A stretch of 64,000 nt of DNA from Wuchereria bancrofti (GCA_005281725.1 SSBO01000001.1:1658399-1722398), one strand, 5' to 3'; positions 1 to 20,069 are shown, counted from the first letter of the stretch. The notes: a model not told the origin generated them from the letters alone. Made by a program: numbers and translations.

Positions 1-3000
1 CTAGAAGGATCGGTCATCCTCTCTTCTTTGCTTTCTTCCTTGTTCCATTGATTCCACTCACACAAATACATATATTAATGAATATTAATAGTGTGAACTA
101 AAAAAAAAAAAAGAAATCGAAAAAACTAGTGCCATTATTGAAAGCCAAACCAATAGTGCCATTATTGAAACTATTATGACTTATAACTCTAATTTAAAGT
201 ATACTTATCCAATTTAAAGTATATTTTTATATATGTAAAATTAACTATTCAATAACTAATAAAAATGTGAGAATATGATCAAAAAAAAAAGTAAATGATG
301 AATGGTCGAATTGAAATATGGCATATTGTTTAACTAAAAAGATGCGCACTATTCATTCATTTCACTATCATCTTAATTTTTTTAAGAACCAAAATGAACA
401 GTATTATTTTGAAAAAACAAAGAATAGTTATAAAAACAAAAATGAAAAAAAAGGGGTTTTTTTTTGCTTCTGTTATATTCTTCTCGTTAATTTAAATTTA
501 AGATATACATATTATAATAAAATTATTTGAATTTATGCGGTAATTTCTCAGCAATAATTTTTTTATTCCACTCTCTAACATTATTTTTTTGTCATTTTTC
601 AATAACTGCAAAGACGTTGTCAATACAATGAGTGATAGCAATGATTTGATATAGAAAAGCGGCGGTATTTTGACATAAAAATCATAAATGTGTTATTTGA
701 AGAATTTTTTTAGATATAATTTGATGTGTTAATGATGCCCGAATTGTACATAAAATTATCACCGAGGCGGTAACATTGAGCTAAGCAATGTGATATTTGT
801 GATTATTGCAAGAATGGGAGGGATCGATGAGATTTATGACGGGAAAGTTGGTAAAATCTATTAAAAGTTCTACTTCATTTCATCAAACTATTAGAATGAT
901 TATTGTTGATGATACTTAGACTTAGCCTTATTTGATGTATACTATTAGCATATACCTAAATTAGCTTAAATAGTAAAAAACTAAAATAAGTATTTTTGCT
1001 TTTTTCTTTCTCTTTTTTTTGCCACGCTAATATTACGCAAATTATTAATCAAAAGATTTCAATTATACGCTAATTCGTTTCCTCTTTTAAGCTGTTTACA
1101 GTTATATTTTCGAGAAATTCTGATAGATATGAGAAATGATAATAAGTGATAATATTGAAATTGCTCAAAAAATCGTGATTTTAGCAAATGAGTAGGCAAA
1201 TAATATTCATTGGCAAATTTTTGATCACTTTTAGATTGCCTAGATGATTGGATCAATATTTTATCGTCTTTCCTTGTAAATATATACATATTGCTTAAGT
1301 GTTAAGAGATGTGTGAGTGTGTGTGTCTGTGTATGTGTGTATGTATATGTGTGTGTGTTGAAATGGCTTTATCATAAAAATTTCGTTTCTCGTTCATTTT
1401 ATCCTCTTTCTGTTTCAAACTTTTTTTTCTTAGCTGTTTTATTGATCTTCAATTTTTATCAAAAATTAATTTCCTTTATGAGTTTAAAAATTTGAATTTC
1501 GAGAAACAACCTATTCCATTCTGCAATCTTTTTTAACTCGTTATTTCAAATAATTTATTACAATTTAAACTAAATTTTGGCAATCCATTTTGTAACTTTT
1601 ATCATTTTATTCAGTTAAAAAAATCTTTCAATCACTAATCTTACTATAAAGATCCAATAAAATATGCCTAACCTTGTTGATTTTGAATGTAATTTAAATT
1701 AAATATCGATTATCTGCGGATAATGAGAAATTATACCTAGTTGACATTTGATAAAGAGATGATTTTTTCAATGTTTTCGATATTGTTTTCCGTCCATATA
1801 TGTCTACTGGCTCATTTCAAAGTATATTTAGTTTACGATTTTGATCTTTACTTTCAACCTTATCGGCCAATTTTCATTCTGTTAGCTAATCTTGGATTGC
1901 AAAGTCGTAAACTGCCTTTGTGGTATACATTCAAAACGAACAAATAATTGGAACAAATGACTGTTTTTCTAGGCTATCACTTAAACTATCAATTTCTGTT
2001 CTGCAACCCAAACCTTTTTTGAATATATTATGTAACTAGTTTACCTGATTTTAAATCTGAAGTTTGTAATCCTTCTGGATGAGAAGGGGAAATGATTATT
2101 CGGAATAAAAGAGTTGTCTATCTATTCCGGAAAATCTGTGAACAGAGAATGAATTATTTTGAGAGTGCAGAAGCAAAGTTATTATTATGCTGTCGAAATT
2201 TACAAACTTCTCCAAATAAAGCTATGACTTCTCAAAAAAATCTCTTATTTCTCCAATGAGATAAATGGCTTAGGAATCAATGTATAAGTTTCAAAAATTA
2301 TAACTCAGAAATTTGTTATATTTTTCAATTCTAAAGTCAATTATAAAATATGAAACTCAATTATTTCGATGGAAGTAAAATTGATTTTATCATGTCATGG
2401 TAAAACAAAAATTTCATATATCTTGGAAAAACATGCCGAGTTATTTCAAAAGAATGATCACTCACTTCACTGCAAAATTTTATTCAAATAATAATTTGAT
2501 TACTTAATTATGTATATTCCGTTTTTTCTGCTAGCAAGAAAAACGGAAGTTTGAAATTAACGCATGAAGTTAAAGCTAAAGATTGAATTAAATGGTAGAG
2601 TAAAATAAAACTGAAATAAATACTTTGCTTTTCAAAATAGTATAATATGTTGCAAAACTATTTCTTAAACATTACTTCTGTTAATATTATTTGCAAACAA
2701 TTTTTCAAAAGTTAACTAAATTCTAAACTGTAGCATTATAATTAAATAAGAAGGAAACAAATAAAAAATCGAAATAAATCTTTTTATGTTTAATGTTAAT
2801 TTTTTCTTTTTTTATTTCATAATTTTCTTTATTCTTAATTTTCTTTCACGATATCTAACATGAATACAATGCTTTTTGACGCATTTAACTTTGCTGATGT
2901 AAATTATATGACAAACTTTATGAAAACGTCTTATCGTAAAGTTTTCCTTTCATTTTTTCTTCCCCAGGAAGTTAGTAATGTCAAAAAGATATATATTTAT

Positions 3001-6000
3001 TTGGTAAAAATTACTAATAGTAAATTGGATAATTGTTTAAACTTCCTAATAGTAGCACTAAGAATTCTAACATAGATGTATTATATGTAAGTTGTAAGGA
3101 TGGCATATTTTGCACAAGTGAAAAAGTTCAAGTAGGATATTTTGCTATGAATCGGATCGTTTATTGTCAACAAACAGATACTATTACTGTCATTAATGCG
3201 ATTATAAATAAATATTAACCAGTGTTAAAAGAAAGACATTTACTAAAAATGTTTGGTGACAAAGCTTAGCCGCATTTCTTGTGACACTTCCATTTCTTTT
3301 CTTGTTTACGTCGGTAATAGTTTTTGTATTGTAGAAACAAAAAAAAAAAACCAGGTGCACTTCTATACCTTTGTTTGATTTGAGTAAAATAAATCATTTT
3401 TTGATTTAGATGGATAAAATAAAATGAATAATTAGGTAGAAGATATAGGGGACTGATAGAGTAAACGTTTTATTAATTATAATTATGAGTGAAATAATCC
3501 AACTAAGTTACTGCAGAACATATATCAAATTTATCAAATTGTTTTCTTATTCAAAAATAAAGCAGAAAAAGAAAAACTATTTCACGATTTTTCTTTTTTG
3601 TAGGAATAAAGAGAAGTTAAATTTTCATCAGTATTTTTTCGAGATTACTGTATTGTTTGGAAAAATTTAGATGAAAAAGACAATAAAAGATTGTGTTACG
3701 AATGATTAAATAAAAGGATTTTTTTTTCGAATAAGAAATAAACAATGATTTGAAATATTACACGAGAAAGAGCGAATATTGAATAACTGGAAAAAAATAA
3801 TTTGGAATGAAATGAAGCTAGAAAATTTCTTCCACAATGAAATAAATAATCTAATTACTATATTAATAGAACAATTTCAATAAAATAAAAATTCATCCTT
3901 ACAGTGTCTTTAAAAGTTTTTTTTCACAAAAATTTTACTAAATATTACAAAGAAAAAATTTTTGTTTACTAATAAGTGCAGTATAATTTCACCCTTTGAT
4001 GATTATCAAATTCAAAATTTTATGAATTGATACGACAATCACTTACTGGTTCGGCAATACTCAAATGATTTAATTTATCGTAAAGAGGAATGCAAGAGTG
4101 GAAACTGGTAATGAAATGAGACTGATAAGAGTGCGGTAACAGCGACGAGAATCAGGTAATAAGATGGTGATTATATAAGGATACTGTAGGTTCAGGTCAT
4201 TGTCATTGGTGAATGGGTTGGAAAACGAGGTAAGTGGTGATGGTAATAGCGGTTGACGAGTTCGCCGGAGGTGATAGACAGATTGTCAGACAAATATGGC
4301 ATATTTTGGCTAATTCGAAGGGTTAAATGATTTATTTGACATGATTATGCAAAAATTGTAGGAAATTATGAGTTGAAAACGAGTTTTATTATAATTATTA
4401 AAGTGACAATTCTTCTATGGCAAAAAGAAAAGATAAGTAAAAAAGACTAAAATACGTTAAAGATGATTTTAATATACTTTAATCTAGCATGTGATATGGT
4501 AGTTGTCAAGAATAGTCTAAAAATTTCCAACAAAATTTTACAAAAATACTTTAAAATAATAATTTTACTTACAAAAAAGCAATCAAAATGGAACAATTAA
4601 CTAACGCTATGTTATTAGGATTATGAATGTAATCAACATTTTGAACTTTTTGAATTCCAATATGTAATCGATTAAACGATTCAATATCATTTCATTATGC
4701 ATTGATGACATTGATAAAGCTGCTGCAAATTAAAAGCAAACAATATTTTGATAACAAAATATTTAATATTAAAAAGTTCATAGAGGTTACGGTTATAATT
4801 ATGAATTAGTCATTTGTATTTCTTTGCACTGTTACTAATTACTTACTAGTTATTAATAAAACAGCTACTGTTATGATTACACGCAATGTCTCATCATATT
4901 CATGTTACTATCGTTGTTATCATTGCCATTATCTTTTTGTTTTGCTAATATATCATCTATCATTTCAATAAATTTTTAAAACAATAGAATTGGTGAATAA
5001 AAATAGAACGATGAGCTTAGTAAGTTTGAATTGAGAGAGAAACGAAGAGATGGCAGCATATCAAAAAATCGTTCATGCTTCTAGGCGCCATCATCAAACG
5101 GCGGCTTTTTACTTTGATCTAATGCAAAAACGTAATGCATAAGTTACATATGTATGACTGTAAGCTGTATCATTTAAAATTTCTTATCAGCAAACTTTTT
5201 TTTGTATTCAATGTAATCAGTGATAAGGAAGACGAGACATTTTTGAATGCTATTACTATGAAAATATTATCAGTTTTCTTGGTATAGTTCCTAAAAATGT
5301 TTGATAAGTTGTTTCATCTTCTTATTAAGTGATATAGTTCAATATTGTGAACTTGCGCGCTTCTCTATATTTTACGTACGTTTCACGAATGTTTATTTCA
5401 GCAAATGCTTCCAAGATAATTTCTTGATGATTTAAATGATAAATCAGTGCTATGATCAATCAATAAGATTGTAACGATATCAAATTGGAATTTAATGATG
5501 ACAATTTTAACAAAGTGCAGAGTGCAAACAACAGGATAAAAAGCAATATAATTGGGCAGGTATGTTGTTGTTGCTTTTGGTTATTGTCAATGTTCAAAAC
5601 TGTCCTTTCCAAACTTTCACATTATAATTGCATCGTTTTTTCTTTTTTTTTTTTTGAATTTCCAAATTTCTAAAATGAATTTGTCGAAATAAAATTCCAA
5701 TTAAGCAATTTTACAAAATTGACTTATTAAAATCCAAATTTTCATGCATTAAATGATAAATCTTTATCACTGTTCCCCTACTCACTTTTATCTTTCATAT
5801 TATCTTTGTGATAAGACTGAATGAAATAGAAGTGAAGAAGTGATCACTATCTTTCTATTAACTAAATAATAAAATTAATGTTACTTATTTGATCTTTTTA
5901 CGGAGCCTAATTTAAGAAACCCATGGGAAAGATTGGAATATGTTTTTCATTAGAAAGTGATCAAATAGTCTTTTGCCAGTACTGATAGCATGGATAATTT

Positions 6001-6890
6001 AAGTAATCGGTCATAATGTTTGTCAACATTTTTTTCAGGTATAAAATGGGGAAACTAAGATAGAGAGAGAGAAGAGAAAGATTATAAGAAGGGAAAGAAG
6101 AAGAAGAAAAAGAAGAAAGAGAATAATGGTTAATCGTTGAGGTTCGGATTATTAAAATAAGAGGAGAAAGGTGCGGTTGTAAATCGTTGTCATAACGTCT
6201 AAACTTTTGCTTGTCGGCAATTCATCTTTGTCACAAAAGGAAGAAAAAACCCCAAATAGCTAATGCCTTACTTCTGTTTCATATCTTTCTCTTCTTAGCG
6301 CTCTCTTTTTTTTTATTACCTCTGTTTTGTTGCCGATTATTATCATACGATGAAAAGAGAGAGGGGAAAAGATTGAAAAACTGGATGAGAGACAGTAAGT
6401 GGCAAAAGAAAAAAAGAAAGAGAAATTTTTACTTATTTTACAGTTGTTTAGTTTATATTCCTTATTGCAATAAAATTAAAAAATTTTCAATGGAACAATT
6501 ATTGAACCAAAAAAAAAATGATAAAAAAATGAACAGCTTCGTTAGATCAGTTTTTCTTTATTGAATAGATTTAAAAACGGATTTTTATCTAATTTTAATT
6601 GAACAAATTCTGATTTTGATTGCATTCTTCGGAATATCATTTATTAAATATTCAATTTAAGTTTTCTAACAAAATATAACAGTTTATTTTATTATCAGAT
6701 GTTATGAATGTTTTTTCGCAAAAAAATTATATATGCTTTTAAGCTAATTATTATCAATAGAAATAATTATCAAATTTAATTTAAAAATTCATAAAGTTTT
6801 TTACACAAGAAAAAAGAAATTAACCTAAATACAAATTTTAATAGTAATAGAAAGTAGCCGCAAATTTTTTCTTTTTTTTTTGATTTTAAT

Positions 6891-7040
6891 ATGAAGCAAA
6901 CGAATTTATGTGAAAGCATCACCATCATCATCTATCACTATCACCATCATCACCATCGTCATCATCAACAACAGCAACAGCAACAGCCAACAGCCAACAG
7001 CAAAACGGATGGTCGTCGCTCAGAAGGCAGTAGTGCATAA
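6891..7040 (+). other. His/Gln-rich open frame over ATC and CAA triplet repeats
   Basis: An ATG at 6891 opens 49 codons ending at TAA 7038-7040. The middle is a run of His codons followed by six Gln codons, then a basic, Ser-rich tail. It is G+C-richer than its surroundings, and a possible donor (GT at 7031) lies near its end. Such His/Gln runs occur in nematode transcription factors, but here they follow directly from a CAT/CAA triplet repeat. It may be an exon, or only a repeat. I recognise no domain. Confidence 0.2.
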
Positions 7041-9398
7041 AAGTACCGTATACCATTGGCTCATAAAATACGAATATGCTCGAAAATTGAAGAGATGCCG
7101 ACCGGACCAAGACATAGGCATACGTTATGTACAGATGAGATACAAATAATGTACGAAGAGAGTTAGATTCGGGACTGACAAATAGCGACCGCCATTTGAT
7201 GAATGAAAATTATTGCTTAGAGTAAGTAGAGTTAAAATACATTTGATCAGATTATCATATCAAAATGTTAAGCAATTGGTTGAAAATAGTTGATATTAGC
7301 TATCGGAATTATATCATTACAGTATTTAAAATTCTATTGTAATTTCAATTTATCATAAAATAATTTCAAATATTTAATTGAAAAAAAAAAAAATTAATGC
7401 ATTGAAAAAAATTCGTGGACAATCTTGTTTATAAAAAAAAAACAGAAGATACTAAGCAATAATGCTATATTATATTTATTGTTATTATATAATATCAAAA
7501 AACTTTAAAAATTTCGCAGTGTGTAATTTGTTCAAATTTGAAGAAGGAAATCACAAACTTTTTAAAATTATAAAAAATATAATTAAAATTATATATTTTC
7601 TTAAAATTGTACTTTTTAAAATTATTTATTTTTCATTTGATAAATATACTAAATGAAAAAAAGCTGTTATTGAATATACAACTACGCTTCAATTAAAATA
7701 TATATACGCGTGAAATTTTCATCAAACTAGCAAAATTGCTTTTTGGAACTGATAAATTTTAAATGTTTCCACATTATTTTAACCTAAGACTGAAATGCTG
7801 AAATAGTCGCTGAAATGAAAAAATATAAATTATCTCGCATGCCATTCTTCATGCTCAATATCGATTTTCATTTTATGGTTTCAATCAAACTTAAGCAGCG
7901 ATGAAGCGAAATTTTTGCGTGCATAAACTAATTTATTTTTCTACGTCATAATTATGCTTGTAACGTGAATGACGTGATTTATCTTATTGGAAGCAATCGA
8001 TTTTCTACTTGTGAGTTACAAATGCACAGATGGTGGAATAAAAATTGAGAAATCGGTGGTGTTTCGGCTCGAAGGGTTGGCTGATAAGCAACAACAACAA
8101 CGTTGCAGTTACGATGCTAATAAAATGCAGCTTTGTTAAATTAAATTCAGCATCCAACAAGCGGTTCAACATAACAACATTTATCCTGGAAGAGAAGAGA
8201 TGAGGGACTATCAAAGAAAAAAAAAAGAGAAAAATCCTAACCAACGATGAAATGATACTTTAAATGTAAATGGAAGTATATTAGCATTCTCGAATTGAGA
8301 TTGACTGGAAGAATTTGAAATTAAAACTTTTCCATCTCATTTCATCTCTGTTATAATCTATTCGCTGGAACCTATCATTATTGAATATTGGTAAATGAAA
8401 TTTCAGAAATTTTTGTGATAAGCAGAAATTTGCATTTAGACGTTACAGTTTTTAAAAATTCAAAAATCTCGAAAAAAATGCTACAAAAAATTTTTCACTA
8501 AATTTATTCTTTGAACAAGAAAAAGCAATAGAATTTCATGCAAAAAGAAAAAATTTGAAAAATCAAACTTATTTTATTGAGGTTTTTTTGTAGAAAAATC
8601 AAACAATTTATCTTATGGTAAAAGATAGATGTGAAATTCTGGGATATTTCGAGAAATGCTGATTTGATTTGGAATTTCGATTACATTTTATCACTGTGTG
8701 AGAAGTTTGAACAAGAAAATCAGATTCATTAAATATTTATTAGCTTATACAATTTTGAGCATTAATTCAGCATATATTCAAAATATAATTAGTTCTTATT
8801 AATATGTTAACTTAGAATTGTTCATAAAACAATGATGTAAACAAAAAAATGGTGGAAAATAACGCATATGAAGAAAAGTATATTCAATCGATGATAATAT
8901 ATAAAAATTTAAATTCCTAAAACATACCATTGAATATAATTTCCACTGCAAACTTAAAAAAAAGCCAAACAAACCATTAAGTGTTTTATTTCAAGTTTAA
9001 AGAGAAAAACTGAATAATATTTCATGCGTCAATTTGGATATCAATCACCAAGGCTTAATTCAATATCATTGATATGATAAGAAAAAAAAGACGTCCAGTT
9101 ATTTCTTTTTAATAATAGTAATTAAAAATACAGCAATTAAATCTTCCACCTTTTCTTATTCTAAAAGGGAACGATTCAAAAGTTAAACTTTATTCATGCT
9201 AACTAAAATGGTAAAGTAAATATTACCAAATGTGGTTAATTATTTTTTCTTTTATAAATAAGTCTTTGCGGAAATAAAATACTAGAAATCATCTTTTAAT
9301 TATATCCATTTCATTTTCATATGTCCATCGTTTTTTTTTTCATAACTTTCATGAGTATGAAAAATGAATATCGAATAAATCTGCTTGTTTACATTGTA

Positions 9399-9414
9399 AT
9401 TTGCATATGCAAAT
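9399..9414. promoter_or_regulatory. 16-bp palindrome of two octamer (POU) motifs
   Basis: The sequence ATTTGCATATGCAAAT is a perfect palindrome made of two overlapping octamer motifs (ATGCAAAT and its complement), the classical POU-homeodomain site. A related ATATGCAATATGCAAA sequence follows about 15 bp downstream (near 9428-9443). Seen directly; binding is inferred from the motif. Confidence 0.35.
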
Positions 9415-11171
9415 GATTTACAAACAGATATGCAATATGCAAACGTATAAAGATGGAATATGTTAACTAAAAGAAATGAAATTCATAAAAGAAGGTGAAG
9501 TGAATTTCAAACCAGTTTTAAATCAATCTTAACGGATAATTTTGACAAAACATTTTACATTTAAAATTTGATCTCGTTCATTCACTTTCATCCTTTTTGC
9601 ATTTTATTCATTTTATCTTTTCAAATTTATTCCATGATTGATTTGTTTCCTTATTTCAGTATTATAGAACTATATTTAATAGTTGTAACAATGTATTTTA
9701 ATATTTTTTTAATAATTTCAAAGTTTTCATTCTTATTATTTTCTTTACTACTCCAATTTTTATTTTTTTTTAAAAATTTCATACCTTTTTGCTTAGTTCG
9801 ATTGTTTATTTAATTGAAATCAGAAGCTGCTTTCTAAATCATCAAATTTCCATTACAATGTCTATAAGTTATTTGGAATTATGCAACACTTCAGTATAAT
9901 CAAAAATCAAACTTTATCACTTTATTGACATGATAATATGATTAAAGTATGCGCATAATACGCTTATAATCAAAATATTATCACTTCCGTAATAAACAGA
10001 TGAACGAAAACAGTAAGTAATGTTAAATTTTAATTCTACAATTGAAATATTTAATATTCAAAATTTGTTATAAATTATAGAATGCACAATTATATTTATA
10101 TTTGCATACTATTTACAACAATATTTCCTTCAATATCCTTTTCTTTATTCCTACATTTATTTTATCTCTTAGCAATTTGTCAACCTCGTCAACCTTTCAA
10201 ATAATTAGATACTGTCCAGTTTTCCAGTTATTCGACCTTCTCTCGTCCTCTTCACAACAACTATCATCACAAGATGCATTCATTGATTTATTTCAAAGCA
10301 TACAACAAAGAAATTCTGGTATTCCTGATTTTTGTTTACACTTAAATATTCTCTGCTTTTTAATGCACTGATTTTGTTTGCAACGAGTATAAAATCAAAT
10401 CTGTAAAAATTTTCTCTTATAGACCGTTCTTCTCTTATTCCATATATATTACATTCGATCAGTAGCTATCTGTTCAGTAAATAAAACAAAATTCTTCTAA
10501 TAAATGTGTTAGTAGAAAAAATAAAGAATAAAATTTAACTTTCGTTGTTTAATTTTTATTTTTTCTCTCATCGTTGATTTCTAGTTTTATAGCAAACAAT
10601 TGCTTAAATTTCAAAACAGTCTTCAATTATCACAGCAGTGTTTTTTGCCAATTAGTACCGTAAATTGTTCTTTTTTTTAAAAGCCAATAACGTATAACTG
10701 AATTTTGCATAAATTTTTTCACGAACGTCAAATGAATGATATTTAAGTAGATTTTGCAAGATGTTAATAGTTTTAACTAAATTTTCACGCATTTCACTTG
10801 ACGTATTTTTGCTAATCTGTTTGTTTATATGTATTTTTAAGAAGTGATTATTTATGCGTGGTTCAGAATGTAAATCATAAGGCGGAGAATGGAACTCAAT
10901 ATCTTTATCAGATTGATATATTCCTTATCATCTTCAGAATTACTTCCTCAGTTAGTTCTTTTTGATATCAGTAATTTATCATAATAATGTTTTGTATTTT
11001 TAAATGTGTGACACTAAACGAAATAGAATGTAAGTTTCTGTTTATTATTTGCTTTATTATAATTTTCGCAATACTCAGCAGTGATTGATAAATTTTGGTC
11101 GAATAACTATTCATTTTAATCGACTTATTATTCATTTTAATTGACTTATTCACTCAGCCAATAACAGAAAG

Positions 11172-11288
11172 GTTATTATTACTACTACTATTATTATTAT
11201 CATTATTATTACCTTTATTACTATTATTGTTATTGTCAAATTCAAAACAACAATAAAATTTGTTATTATTATTAATATTATTAGTAAC
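11172..11288. repeat. Imperfect ATT/ACT triplet repeat
   Basis: Imperfect ATT-type triplets (with ACT variants) run through this interval, broken by about 30 bp of non-repeat sequence near 11235-11262. Confidence 0.6.
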
Positions 11289-12242
11289 AGAGAAGTTTCA
11301 TTAAAATTTTAGAAATTAGAAAGTTAACTAAATTATTGGTTTAATCATTTAATATTTCACTTATCAGTATAATTATAAAAATAGATTGTTATGTGGAAAT
11401 TGTGTTTCTTATAGTTAAATTAATAGACGTTTCTTCTTCTAGTGTTTGTATTTAATAAATTGAAATAGATAATAATGAATAATGAATCAATGAATTTAAT
11501 TTGCTATTTTCGCAATTAAATTAATAAATGTTTCTTCCTTTAAATTCAGAAGCGATGAAGCCAGCAGAGTAATTTTTATTTTATTTTAATTTTTTCTTGT
11601 TCCCAACACCTCTATTCTTAATACAAACCGGTTCTATCAGGTTATATCTGCACTGAGATGCCTTTTTTGCCTTGCAATGATCCGTTGACATTGGCGATAG
11701 AAAACATTTATCTTTAAAAATTCTTGTAAAGTTGCTTTATGCGACCTAAATTAATTAGTTGTAACGGTACTTTATGCAAAGTAAATTACGATCAGTAATA
11801 ACTTCTATGAAAATTTATTTATTTCACGATTAATCAACAAAATTTTTTTTTAAAATTGGATGTTACAAAAATATGTTAGAGGAAAAAAAAAAAGACATAC
11901 CTAATACTTTTGGGAGATATAAAGTGCATAAGGAAAGAATAATTGATTGATTTATTGATTTTATTAATGCAAAATTTATAATATCTGATCATAAAATTGG
12001 ATTAAATGGAATTTCATGCTATAATTTAAAAATAGTTAATGCTTCAAATCATACAACGATTTAAAATGACAGTGAATGATAAGCTCTTGTTGTTTGTTTG
12101 CTAATGACTGTAGTAATTTCGAATTCATTTCAACTCTCTATTTAATTTCTTCGTCCTGATAATTGGACTGTATTACTCACTTACTTTACAAGCAAAATTG
12201 AGAGTTACTGTTTATACCAGAGTAATTCAAATAATTCCTAAT

Positions 12243-12320
12243 CCAGATATAGTTTACTTGTTCAGTTCAAATATGGTTTACTGATTCAAGTTCTTAATTC
12301 AAATATGGTTTACTTATAAG
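12243..12320. repeat. Three direct copies of a ~25-bp unit
   Basis: The 17-mer TTCAAATATGGTTTACT occurs exactly at 12266-12282 and 12298-12314. A diverged third copy (GATATAGTTTACTTG) lies just upstream from about 12245. It is a short local tandem duplication with no coding frame. Confidence 0.6.
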
Positions 12321-15180
12321 TTTCATTTCCCTTTTTTTTTAACTTAACCTCTAATATTTACTTATTTTTAGGATTACTGCATATCCTTTCAAATATACTT
12401 GCAGATATACTTTAGCTACTATTGATTAGGATAATTCGCAAGTGATGCGATGATCAATTGCTGCTAATGTTCTAACATCAATCGAAGTATCATGAAAGAT
12501 ATAAAATTAATTTAAAAAAAAAAAACCAAGTAGAGTGTATAAAATTAAAATTTGTCTAAAAAATCAAAAAAATCAAGGAAAACTTTGAAATTAGAAAAAA
12601 AAATTATACCTTCTTATAAACATTAAGCTATCATTCAAATTATTTCTCATATATTTATGCAAAACTAATTTATATACAATCTTCATGTTTTACTCCCAAT
12701 TTATACATAATTTAATTCTAACAAATAACGAAATTGATTGAAATTTCAACAAACAACTTATTAAAGTGACATTTCATCTCATCGCATAATTAAATTATCA
12801 AAATTCAATTGTATTAGGTACAGCAATTTCGTATTACAATGCAAAATTGAAGCGAATACCAATAGATTAATTAATTTCATGAAGAAAAGAAAACGGATTT
12901 AAAATTTTTGAATTTCAAAAAATCATTTTTTTTAATTCGCTCTTTTTAACAATTTTCGTCGTCTTTTGAAATTGACAATAAATTTTGTTCCCACTAAAAA
13001 TTGAAATTAGAAAAGCTAAAAGTTTTTCTTTGTACAAAAATTAAATAGCTCTAGTGAAACAGTGAAATTTTTCTTAAAAATAGGAAAATTTTCACATAAT
13101 CGATTTAGTCCTACTTGATGGCTTTCAAAAAAAAAAAAAAGAAAGAGAAAGAAAGGTGATAAAACCAGTATTAAAATGAAAATAATTTTTTAAAAATTAA
13201 ATCTTTTTAATGAAAGTATTCATTAATGGTTTTTTTTTATGCACACAATTGCCACAGTGTATTATTAATAATACTTTGTAATTAAAATTGTTTGTTACAT
13301 TTTTTTTCCATAAAATACCTGAAATCCTTGTTAAACTAATTGTAAAACTGCAATAAACTTATTGATAATAGCTACTACTGTAACATTTGTTATCATCATT
13401 AAATTATTTCTGATAAGAAATTATCAAAATATTTAGGACAAATTTTTGCTTATATTTGCTTTTTAAAAATTATTCTATTTAATTCGCTAAAAGTTATTCT
13501 ATTTATTTGAAATTACTATAACTTTCATATGCAGTTTTGATAAAATTAATTAATACCTACGTTCTAACATAAAAGATTTGTATAGCTGAACGTACGTTTA
13601 TTTCATCAATATCAAAATTATTTTCTATCAGTGTATTACAAAGTCAACGAAGAAGCAAATTATGCATCAATCTGATCACGATCAATCGATGAATGACAAT
13701 CATTATTACTATAAGTAAATCAGTATTTATCTAAACAAACACAAACAATACAAATTGTCTCCAACATCGCTAGTAGCAATTTTGTCACCAAAAAAAAAAA
13801 AAAAAAAAGACGAATAGTTTCTGTTTCAATTTTCTATTGGCTTTAGTTATTATAATTTATTATTATTATCGTTTCCGGATATATCATCTAATAAGTTTAG
13901 AACAGGTTTGATTAACATTGATTTACATTCATAATTTATTACATCTTTTATAATTCAATGATTTTTATCATTTCTGTGGTATTTCTCATGCATATACTAT
14001 CTTCATTTCATACATTTTGTTTTTGTTCTTGAACACTTCATTTGATAGTTAGATAGCATAGCCGGTTTTAAATTGGAAATACGATTGAGAAGCAATTCAT
14101 TGATTAATGATGATCAGCGGGTTAATCAACATCTTTCTCAAATATATCAAACCGGATTTTATTTGAAAATTTGCTTCGTATGGTTCAAAAATTCTTCCAT
14201 TCTGATGAAAGCTATATTCATTCCAGGCTGCACACAGTTTGTCATTTAATGGAATGCTTTTTAATTAATAAAACATCCTTTTATCATATATGTGCATCTT
14301 TTTATCATAAATATTTCTTACAAATGGAATAAATTTTTTACAAATAAATTTAACATTTTAATTATTACTTAAATTTTTTAATTATTAATTGCAATTAAAT
14401 TTCTTTTACTTTATAGTTATATGGAAATGATAAAAAAAATACCTAAAACTATATGATGGAATAATTTTCAACTTATAATTAATGGAAAAAAGTTATAAAA
14501 AACTTTTCATCACTTTAAATTGCCGATAATAATATAAGATTAAATTTTGCTAAAAGTAATGATAGCATTACCTCAACTATTATTATCTCAATTAAAATGT
14601 TATACTTTTTTCTTAATTATATCTAATTAGGAATGAAATACAATAAAGTAACTAATGAAATACATTGTATGAAATGTGCAAATGATCATAAAATATATTC
14701 AAAAGAGTTGCTGAATTGTCATTAAATAAGTATTGAAGAGAGTTTTTAATAATTATAATTCATTTAATACTTACTTTTGCCTAAGTTTCAATTTTGTTCT
14801 TATTTTAATTAATTATTATTGTTATAAATGTGTTCCTTCTCTTTTTTTTTCGCTTTATTTCTTAATTGTAAATATAAATTTAACTAATTGAGCAGCATTG
14901 TTAGTGTTCCATTGAAAACTTGGTTTACTCTTAAACCAGTTCGATTTATAGTTATATCATTAGCACAAATTACATTCATTTCCCAAGTAATCAAATTATA
15001 AATATATTCTTCATCTCAACTATCATTGTTCATTCATACAAAATTGTTTATTATAATTTTTAAATATTAAAATTGCATAGGATTAATTATAAAGGAAATG
15101 AATTAATTTTTATTCAAATATTTATTTTCAGCTATAATAATAATAATTATTATTATAATTTTAGGTTTTAATTTTTGGAA

Positions 15181-15215
15181 GCATTTAGCTTCAGTGATTC
15201 CTCCTTTATGAGGAA
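15181..15215 (+). promoter_or_regulatory. Acceptor-like site and short 5' leader of the astacin gene
   Basis: A T-rich tract ends in GCATTTAG at 15188, 27 bases before the ATG at 15216. In nematodes this is what a spliced-leader trans-splice site looks like. A second possible acceptor (TTCAG, ending 15194) lies within the leader. Trans-splicing is inference; the site could also end an upstream cis intron. Confidence 0.4.
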
Positions 15216-20044
<4,829 letters not shown>

Positions 20045-20069
20045 ACACTTTCCATTTTTTGTTCTTCTT

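Larger units (their letters stand above)
1..15188. other. AT-rich stretch without a supportable gene
   Basis: No reading frame here has homology I recognise, and the open frames of 60-90 codons are of the size expected by chance in DNA this AT-rich. G+C-richer patches lie near 4080-4290, 5040-5110, 6890-7200 and 7840-8220; they could be regulatory modules, untranslated exons or isolated exons of a neighbouring gene. Simple repeats, a T/A-rich background and the POU-type palindrome at 9399-9414 are listed separately. The stretch lies upstream of the astacin gene and may hold its regulatory DNA. Confidence 0.6.

Noticed and set aside
2860..3218. Two adjacent open frames of 71 and 61 codons that could be a small gene
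   Set aside because: The possible intron between them does not join the frames in phase, and both lengths are ordinary for chance frames in this composition.
6211..6564. 117-codon open frame
   Set aside because: It is a Lys/Phe/Leu-rich reading of A- and T-tracts with no domain and no codon preference.
8005..8244. Open frames on both strands around 8020-8150
   Set aside because: The - strand frame is hydrophobic by composition and the + strand frame is only about 45 codons, with no splice sites that link it to anything.
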